Shown here one piece after another: positions 55,808 to 64,000 of a stretch of DNA of 64,000 nucleotides; positions within the stretch are counted from its first letter, which is position 1; every line of letters begins with the position of its first letter. The stretch is from Tieghemostelium lacteum. Its lineage: Eukaryota; Evosea; Eumycetozoa; Dictyosteliales; Raperosteliaceae. Location of the stretch: contig LODT01000021.1 of NCBI GenBank assembly GCA_001606155.1, positions 708,501 to 772,500 of the forward strand, read 5' to 3'. The notes under the pieces were generated by a model. The model had not been told where the DNA came from and ran no database searches. It worked only from the letters and a program-made list of their open reading frames with translations. The position numbers and the translations under genes are program-made.

Positions 55808-56414
55808 ATGGAGCCTCTAATACAACCAATTGAAAATAGTAATAAAATTAATGGTTTATCACCAGCAAACAACCCAAATAATGGTACACAAACACATACA
55901 AAAACTAGTATTTTAACAATCAACAATACCAATGTAAATGCTGATATGCATGAGGATGCCAGTACATTAATTAATCTTAAAAAGAGGTTACTTGAAGATG
56001 ATTTACCAATTTCTATATTTAAAAATTCATCTACATTTAATCAACAACCACAACAACAAGCATCAGGTAGTAATATCAATAATAATGTAAATTCCAAGAG
56101 TACACCATATCTACCATCACTATCTAATCAATATTATAGTAATAGTAATAATTCATCAGGAACTTCATCACCTATTCTTACAAATGGAAGTATAGAATCA
56201 CTACCTAGTTGTCCACAATTACAAACTCTAAATTTTTCATCAAAAATCACACTTCCACAAGCACCACCTCAACAAGCAAAATATCCTGCAATTCCACAAT
56301 TGCCACCGCCATCACCACAGTCTTGTATTTCTCAAGCTTCACCATTATCTCTATCTAGTAGTAAATTATTAAATCCTAATACATTATCACAAACCACTAC
56401 CACAACTACCACTA

Positions 56415-56497
<83 letters not shown>

Positions 56498-58189
56498 ACA
56501 TGTTCATCATCAGTTTCATCATTATCATCTTTTAGTGGATGTAATTCAGCACCAACTACACCAAATATTGTATCTAGTAATTCATCAATCGTATCAATTT
56601 CAGAATCAACCTCAACATCATCATCTTCACTCTCTGCTTTGGCACTTGTCAGTACTTCTCCATATAAATCTACATCTAATAACAATAACAATAATAATAT
56701 TAATAATATTACTAGTAGTGGCTCTTTAAGTTCACCATTGTCATTATCTAGTAATTCATCAATGATACCAACAACTACACCAGCCCACTGCCATCAAATA
56801 CATTTGAGTACAGAAGAGAATCCATGTTGTCCAAAATGTACAACACCAGCTACTCGTAGACATGACAAGCGAAGATGGTGGTGTAAAATTTGCACAAAAT
56901 CATTCACACCTTATAGAAAAGAAAAGAAAGCAATGTTAGGTCATGAAATGAGTAACAGTGCTCCACATTGTGGTCGTTGTTATCAACAAGCAACTAGAAA
57001 ACATGACAAGAGAAGATGGTGGTGTAAAGAATGTAAAAAACCTTTTACACCCACTCAATTTAATCTATCTTCTTCTGATGGTCAACAAATTTATGTTATG
57101 GGTTCAAATAAATTTAATGGTTCCTCTGATGATATACCTATTAGTGACCCCAACCATAAAGACAACAATAGTAGTAGTAGTACAGTAGCTGAAGAATCAA
57201 TTAGTGATTTAAAGAATATTATAAATAGTTTTTCCAAAAACTCTGTACCTAATAACTTTAATGGTAGCACCACTTCAAATAATTCTAATAAGTTTTTAGA
57301 AATTATTGGTGGTGCTCCCTCAACAACATCTACTTCATCACCAAAGATTAATTCACTGTTGAACCCAATTTCACATCAACAACCTGAACAAAAACAAACC
57401 GAACAAGCTCAAAAGAAATTAAAAGTTTCACTGTATGATACACCAAATGATTTTAACCATAAGGATTTAATTGACCACCACCAACAACAACAACAACATA
57501 TGAAACCACTATACACCCAACCCACTAAATTATCATTAAATAGTAATAATAGTAATAATAATACTAATAACAATTCACACCATAACACACAATTTATAAA
57601 AAATCAAATTAATCTTACCAATAGTTATGATATTATTAATAATGATGAATATTCAAGATCAGCTTCATCACCAACCTATTCATCATCACCATCAACATCT
57701 TCATCTGCATCCTCATCTAACACATCATCTCCTGTACACAATTCATTGTCATCAATGTCTCTAAATTCTCTCTCTTTTTCTACATTAAGTCCACCTCTAT
57801 CATCAACTAATATTTCACACGATATGAACATTACTTTGATTAGTAACAAAAGTAACAATAATAATAACAATAATATTTTAAAATCTAATACCACAGAAAT
57901 TATCAATAATAATAATAATTTAAAAATGAATAACAATGCATTGTCCTCCAACAATAACAATAATAATAATAATAATAATATTATTGTAATGTCTAGTAAT
58001 AGCAATAATAATGCTATGAATAAATCGAGTCCTAGTGAAGTTATTTTAGATCATGCATTTCAAACATTGATACAGTTCAATGGTGAAGAAAATACTCCCT
58101 TGGTGGTACTAGAGTGGTTTGAAAAATCTAATTACAACCACATATTTGAAAAAATGATGCTATTACGTTCGTCACATAGTAAACAATAA
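55808..58189 (+). CDS. Ser/Asn-rich protein with two tandem CX2CX14CX2C zinc ribbons
   Basis: A single exon, 793 aa. Residues about 340-365 and 385-410 are two near-identical units. Unit one reads CPKC, then 14 residues with TRRHDKRRWW, then CKIC and KSFTP. Unit two reads CGRC, 14 residues with TRKHDKRRWW, then CKEC and KPFTP. The Cys pairs, the basic aromatic RHDKRRWW turn and the F-T-P end resemble zinc ribbons of the InsA/transposase or TFIIS type. The rest is low complexity: a 27-residue Ser run encoded by (TCA)n at 56417-56497, Asn runs, and Ser/Pro blocks. The last 45 residues are complex and conserved-looking (FQTLIQFNGEENTPLVVLEW). A nuclear nucleic-acid-binding regulator is plausible but inferred. 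I recognise no named protein. Confidence 0.85.
56417..56497 (+). repeat. (TCA)n trinucleotide repeat coding poly-Ser
   Basis: 27 uninterrupted TCA units within the zinc-ribbon gene. Such runs are a normal feature of dictyostelid coding sequences and may vary in length between strains. Confidence 0.95.
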
Positions 58190-59965
58190 AATGATCCCCA
58201 TATCCACCCTAACACCCACAAGATATTGATTTTTTTTTTCGCTTTTTCACCAAAATTATCAAACCAACTCGACTTTTGATTTTTAATGTTTATTGAAGGA
58301 TGATACATCTGAAACTAAACATTTGAAAAAACATTTAAATGTTTTCCCGTGATTTTATATTTTTTTAAATTATCGCACAATGTGAATCAAGATTTCTTAC
58401 AACTGTCATATACAATTTGTCGCGATCACCAAAGGACACTCAAAAATTAATAGTTTTTAAGACAGTGTCAAAAATTCAATCAATTTTGAAAAAGCACAAG
58501 AGGCCTTTTTTCTTGAAAATAATTTAAAATCAATTGTTACCCCCTAAAAATAAATGATGATATGATTTAACTTAAATTTGATAAACAAACGAAATTTTTT
58601 AATGCGTATTCTTTATATTATATTTTATTTTCTTCTTTAATCATTTAATCATTTAAACATAGCTTTTTTTTCTACAAACAAGTTAACGTAAAAATCAGAT
58701 CACCCCAAATCTTTTTCATGGTTTTAAATAATAATCTGATTAATATCTTTTATATTTTTTTTCATTTAATTTTTAGGTTGAAATCGATTTCTGCAGAAGA
58801 CAAATAATTATCTATTAACACACAGATATTAAGCAGCAACAACATCTAGCAGCAGGTAGTAGTTTAAAGGATTATTATCACAATTGTTGTGTCATTGCAG
58901 CAGATTTTTTTTTATTTTTTACACCAATAATACAACACAGAATCAGTTTGATTTCAGGTTCTGCAGATTTTTTTTTTAAAGTGTAAACCAGAACTTCAAA
59001 TTAACTGCACATAATTATTTTTTTTTTTTAATTCAATTAATTGAAAAAAAAAAAATATATTAAAAATTGTAAATATTTAAAGAGACCAAATTGAAATTAT
59101 ACCCCCTTGCTAGTTTATATTAAAAAAAAATCAACACACCCACTATATACACTCTCATCTCTTTTCTTCATCTACTATTAACAATTGTGGTTGGGTGGAA
59201 AAAGATTTACAATTTGAATCTGATCATCCATTCGTTACAACTATACAGCTCTTTTAAAAGAAAAACTTATTTTCAATCTTTTTTTTTTTTTTTTTTTTAA
59301 TGTGTTTTTGATCATTTAAATTTTAAAAAAAATCAACAAGTTTTTTTTTTAATTTTATTAAACTTGACAAAACTTTTAGATATAGTAGTAGTTGTAAAGT
59401 ATACATGTGAAGCAAAAACCATTTATGCTTATTATTGTATTAATAATAATCATCACAAAAACCACTCTTAACCATATTTTTATTCTTTTTTTTTTTTTAC
59501 CTTTTTGAGATGTTCTCAATTATAAACATTACATTACCATAATTCTTATTTGTATTTCATTAATGAAATAAAAACAATTATACTTTTCAACTTATGTTGG
59601 AATTACTATTACTTAAACTCTTGACAAAAAAAAGGTCACTTTTCAAACTCCATCCATCCTATCTAACTATTATCTTTTACCCATATGAAATGACCTTTTT
59701 TGAAAACATTCTATTAATTATTTTAAGTCTTTTATTACATTTATTTGATTGAATCTTTTCTTTAATTCTTTTTTTTTTAATTATATAATTTTTGAAGATG
59801 GTGTAATACTAATTTTACAAAAAATTTTAAAATTACTTCGTTTTTAGCAAGTAAATAGAGATTTATTTTTTTTTTTTTTTTGAATTAGCAAGTAATACTC
59901 AAAAAGATCAGATTTTAAATATTATTTAATTGATTATTTTGTGGTGTAATAAAATTCAAGGTTAA
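58190..59965. other. 1.8 kb intergenic region upstream of the seven-exon RRM gene
   Basis: AT-rich with many poly-T runs (up to about 18). A direct repeat TTAGCAAGTAA is present at 59844-59854 and 59885-59895 near the next start. No open frame or RNA gene recognised. A long 5' UTR of the RRM gene is possible. Confidence 0.55.
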
Positions 59966-62481
59966 ATGAATACATCCAAAGTAATTGATATAAACAACAA
60001 TAATATTCCAATTGAAAATGATCAGAATTTTACACAGTTCACCGATAACACTTGTAAGTATTATCCTATCTATTGGATTCCATTTGTAGCCACATGGTTA
60101 TTAACTATTTATATTATTTATTTTTTTCTAAAATTTTAGATCAGGTTATAACAAATGAAGAAAATATAACATCTTCTTCTAGTATAGACGGAACTAGTAG
60201 GAGCCATGATTCATTTTTTGAGGCAGAGATGGAAGATGATACTGGCGGAGATAGTGGTGGAGAATCAGTATCAAGTTCTCACAGTTCAGATAGTTTTTCT
60301 TCATTTGCACCGAATAAAGATTTGACAGAATTACCAATTAATCTTTCAAAAAGTAAGATATATAAAAATATAACTAATAATCAACTTTATTTCTAATTTC
60401 AAATATGTCAAATTAGATACTATATTTATTGGTAATTTACCAAAGCACATGTCAACTGTAAGTATAAATAATTATGACATTTTATTTATTCTCATTTTAA
60501 TATTTATTTTATCTTTTTATTTTCCACTAGTATAATCTAGGTGCATTATTAAAAAAATTTAATCCAGTTCAATATCATTTGAAAAAGAATTATGGTGGTA
60601 CATCGGAAGGTTACGGATTTGCTAAATTTAATGTAAATATCTTTGCAGAGGACGATTTTTTTTTTATTTTTGTAAAATTCTAGAAATCTAATAATCATTT
60701 TTTATTTTTAGACAAAGGAAGAGGCTATACGAGCAATGACAGAACTAAACAGGACAAGTATGTAAATCATTGTGTATATTTTTTTTTTATTTTCATTTAC
60801 CGAAAATCAGCACATACTGAATAGTTGTATTAATATTCTCCCTAAAAAAAATTAATAATAATATTTAATTTTTTGTATAATGATAGAAATTGATAATAGA
60901 GATTTAAAATCATCATGGGCGTCAGAAAATAGTACTATTTTTGTGTACAATATAGATGTTCATAAGCCCAAAGAAGAGTTATTTAAATTATTTAAGAGAT
61001 ATGGTGAATTCAATGATGCTGAATGTTATTTTAAACTAAATTATGCATTAATCAAATTTTTTAAACGAAGTGATGCACAAAACGCGATCTCAAAATTACA
61101 GGGAAAAATGTTTGGTTCTAAACCTCTTTCTATCAATTGGGGTGACTCAATTGTATTAAGAACTAGTGTTTATATAGTTTTTGATCAAACATTAGTAAAA
61201 ATTACAAATTACACTAAAAATAATAATAATAGTTCAGATAATAATAATAATAACAATAATAATAACAATAATAATGGTAGTCCCACTCCAATTGTAAGTA
61301 TTTAAAATAATAATTTAAAATCAGAGATGTAAACGTTATATGAAAAAAAATAATTTAGAGTTTCTGACCACAACTTATTAAAAATAATAGAGCGAAGATG
61401 ATAAACCATTTCATAGAAAAATATTTGATGTTGCACATAAATTTGGTAAAACCAACCATTATCATATACCAAAAAAAGAAGATGGCACCTACGAAGGATT
61501 TGGATTTATTCATTTTAGATATTCAAAAAACGGAGAAAAAGCAGCAGAAAACATGATTAAATATTTTACAAAAAACACCATTGATGGAATTACCATCACT
61601 TGTTCATTTGCTAAGAAAAAGAGATCTAAAAAACATTCCGATGAATCAACTTCACCAACACTTGTATCATCACCACCACCACCACCACAACCAGTTGTAC
61701 CAAATTATCACCATGAATTTATAAACACTAATAATAGACCACAATTTTTTCAAAATACTCCATTGTCCCCAAAATATACTTCACCTAATCCTCTCCAAGA
61801 GTTAACCCAAACTTCAACATTTGACAATAGATTTTATAGCTCACTTCCATCTAGTAGCTCTCCACAAATACAATCTCAAACTAATACTATTCAACAACAA
61901 CAAAACAACAATAACAATCTTAACAATAACAATAACAATAACCCAAACAATAACAATAATAGTAGTAGTAGCAATCAACAACAATTTCTCTATCCATATG
62001 GATATAGATATCCATCGAATATTTATCAATCACAATCACCTCCTCAAACTCCTCAACAACAACAACAACAACAACAACAGCAGCAACAGCAACAGCAACA
62101 ACAACAACAGCAACAGCAGCAACAACAACAACAACAATATAATTATTTACCCTACCAACAATTTCCTCATACAGATTTGCAATATCCACCAACTTTCCAA
62201 CCATTTCAAAATCATTTCCCAAACTTTATTAATCTTCAACCTGGTCAATCTCAAAGTTTGACTAGCTCGTCTAATAAATCATATCAGTCACAAAACACAT
62301 ATTTGAACAAACAGCTGGGTCCAAATTCACCTCAATTGGAATCAATGGATGTTGACCAAAACCAAAGATCACTTCGTTCATCTGATAGTTTCCTTCAATA
62401 CACATCCAATTCTTCTTCATCAACACCAACTTTTAATCTATTCCCAACTGATTACATATATCCTTACCAATTTTTACAACC

Positions 62482-62515
<34 letters not shown>

Positions 62516-62563
62516 CCACAATATACAAATAATAACAATAATACAATCAAAAAATCACAATAA
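59966..62563 (+). CDS. Three-RRM RNA-binding protein, seven exons
   Basis: Exons: 59966-60053, 60140-60352, 60417-60457, 60531-60632, 60712-60757, 60887-61293 and 61391-62563. All splice phases agree and give 689 aa. A Ser/Asp/Glu-rich N-terminus (about 30-100) precedes RRM1 (TIFIGNLPKHM... with GYGFAKF) split by two introns, RRM2 (STIFVYNIDV, YALIKFFKR), an Asn-rich linker, and RRM3 (HKFGKTNHYHIPKKE, FGFIHFRYSKN). A basic KKKRSKKH follows and the last 260 residues are Pro/Gln/Asn-rich with a 28-residue Gln run. The order of RRMs resembles ELAV/Mei2-like or PUB1-like proteins, but RRM1 is short, so I do not choose. Exon boundaries in the RRMs differ from the nearly intronless neighbours. It probably binds mRNA. 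Confidence 0.88.
62054..62137 (+). repeat. (CAA/CAG)n repeat coding poly-Gln
   Basis: 28 consecutive Gln codons, mostly CAA with CAG interruptions, in the last exon of the three-RRM gene. Confidence 0.95.
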
Positions 62564-62958
62564 TAATCAATCCCCAACACATAAAATAATCACCTCTCTA
62601 CAAAAAAAATAATAATGAAATAATATTTTACCTATTGTATAACATATACAATTTTACTATACCAAATAATTTATTCACCTTATACCATAATCAATAACAA
62701 ACATCTAATCATCATCGCATCAAAACAACACAACCAATCATCCCACTATTTATTTTAGTAAATAAAAAGTTCTTTTGTTTTTTTTGGCAAAAGGATGGAA
62801 TCTCTACCAGTAGAAAAAAAGAGGTATATATCAAACATCCAATTAATTTTACATTTATCCTTTTAATCATAAAAAAAATCCCGTGGATTGATTGAGTTCC
62901 AAAAAAAAGTAAAGAAAAGAAATTTATTATGTGATGTATATATAACAAGGTATTTTTT
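62564..62958. other. Convergent intergenic region
   Basis: About 395 bases between the stop of the three-RRM gene and the stop of the minus-strand Asn/Met-rich gene; AT-rich, probably two 3' UTRs. No feature recognised. Confidence 0.6.
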
Positions 62959-63959
62959 TTAGAAATAAATATTTTGAATAGGTTTTTGTGCTTGATTCAT
63001 TGGCATCATTCCATTTCCCATCATCATATTATTATTCATTGGCATTACACCACCATTATTTATATTGTTATTGATTGGCATCATGCTGTTATTCATGCCA
63101 CCCATCATTTGTGGGTTTCTATTCATATTATTATTCAACATGTTATTGTTATTCATTGGCATTAGAACACTATTACCATTATTCATGTTATTATTATTCA
63201 TCATGTTATTATTATTCATCATGTTATTATTCATCATGCTATTGTTATTCATTGGCATTAGAATACTATTACCATTATTCATATTATTATTCATTGGCAT
63301 GTTGTTCATTGGCATCATAGGTCTATTCATGTTATTATTGTTCATTCCCATTGATATGTTACCACTACTATTGTTTAATGGTATCATTCCATTATTTCCA
63401 CCCATACCATTATTGTTGATGTTATTGGCATTTTGTGGCATAATTAAATTCATATTTGGCATACTATTCATTTTGTTCATTTGATTCATTTGGTTCATAG
63501 CACCTTGATTCATATTGTTGTTGAGCATTGGATTATTCATGTTATTATTACTATTCATGTACATATTATTACTATTATTATTCATTGGAGTTAGACCAAC
63601 TTGGTTAGTTGGCATGTTATTCACATTCATTCCACCATTCGAGCTTATGCTTCTATTATTAATTAAGTTATTGTTACCAACAGTTGTACCACCATTTTGG
63701 AATAAAATATTACCACTGTTATTTAATGATTGTGGTGGAGTTGTTGATGATTCGAATGCAGCTTTGATTTGCAATGCTTTGGCATTGAATGCTGGGTCAA
63801 ATGGATTATGATAATTTTTAGACAATGGTTGTACACCCCCATTATTTACCATACCACCTCCGCTACCAGTATTAGATTGGTTTACGTGGAATGGATCTAA
63901 TAGATTGCCATTCACTGATGCCCTATTATTTCCATTTCCAAATGATCCTTGGGAATTGA

Positions 63960-64000
<41 letters not shown>
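62959..64000 (-). CDS. C-terminal part of an Asn/Met-rich protein with DPF/NPF motifs (partial)
   Basis: The frame is open to the right edge, so the N-terminus lies outside the window and about 347 C-terminal residues are seen. After a Gln run at the edge come NLLDPFHVNQ and NPFDPAFNAKALQIKAAFESS, which contain DPF and NPF tripeptides that in endocytic adaptors bind the AP-2 ear and EH domains. The remainder is Asn/Met/Gly-rich low complexity (repeated MPMNN units). By motif it could be an AP180/CALM-, epsin- or other clathrin-adaptor-type protein, but the diagnostic ANTH or ENTH domain would be upstream and is not in view. The C-terminus ends QKPIQNIYF. Confidence 0.7.

Noticed and set aside
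56332-56691. 119-codon antisense frame rich in Asp
   Set aside because: It is the shadow of the (TCA)n poly-Ser run of the zinc-ribbon gene on the other strand.
57090-57110. TTATGGGT, reverse of the DUSE consensus
   Set aside because: It lies inside the zinc-ribbon coding sequence with no small RNA candidate at the proper distance.
1-64000. Selenoprotein gene near the tRNA-Sec
   Set aside because: I looked for frames continuing across an in-frame TGA with family-like sequence on both sides and found none; a SECIS search could not be run.
1-64000. Transposon, retroelement, CRISPR array or horizontally acquired island
   Set aside because: No reverse transcriptase, transposase, long terminal or inverted repeat, or spaced repeat array was seen; base composition varies only with gene expression level and intergenic AT content.

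Overview
The window is nuclear DNA from a dictyostelid social amoeba. It is AT-rich, with compact genes and short AT-rich introns (GTAAGT or GTATGT donors, TAG or CAG acceptors). Proteins carry long Asn, Gln and Ser runs. The gene set includes families typical of dictyostelids: an Shk-type dual SH2/kinase protein, a BEACH (Lvs-type) giant protein, cyclase-associated protein, cofilin with an intron directly after its ATG, and a heterotrimeric G-alpha. I cannot name the species from sequence alone. About 27 protein genes and one tRNA gene lie in 64 kb. I saw no transposon, retroelement or CRISPR array.

Layout. 0.2-12.1 kb: a small orphan protein, PWP2 (ribosome biogenesis), a raver-like triple-RRM protein, two tiny orphan genes on the plus strand, and an Asn/Gln-rich 518-aa orphan; next comes a 2.6 kb gene-free stretch with GT-rich tracts. 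14.7-28.6 kb: a Med29-like Mediator subunit, a complete selenocysteine tRNA gene (anticodon UCA) with candidate flanking elements, a 1,934-aa BEACH/WD40 protein, Elongator subunit ELP1 and mitochondrial processing peptidase beta. 28.7-38.6 kb: an importin-alpha-like ARM protein, a four-TM protein, a G-protein alpha subunit, a profilin-like protein, a BRCT/coiled-coil/RRM protein and CAP. 39-50.6 kb: CIAO2-type Fe-S assembly factor, a 57-aa protein whose start codon is split by an intron, a small acidic protein, a 1,925-aa Clu/TPR/LRR fusion, ORC6 in six exons, an atypical Ras-like GTPase and a PDCD2/TSR4-type protein. 51.4-64 kb: cofilin, an Shk kinase, a Ser/Asn-rich protein with two near-identical zinc ribbons, a three-RRM protein in seven exons, and the 3' part of an Asn/Met-rich protein with DPF/NPF motifs that runs off the right edge.

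The genes do not form one pathway. Cytoskeletal proteins (cofilin, CAP, profilin-like) and signalling proteins (G-alpha, Shk, GTPase) are loosely interspersed with housekeeping genes. Splice sites were placed by eye from canonical signals, reading-frame phase and family alignment from memory; no search was run. The most informative item is the selenocysteine tRNA, which implies that this organism decodes some UGA codons as selenocysteine. I found no selenoprotein gene in the window itself.
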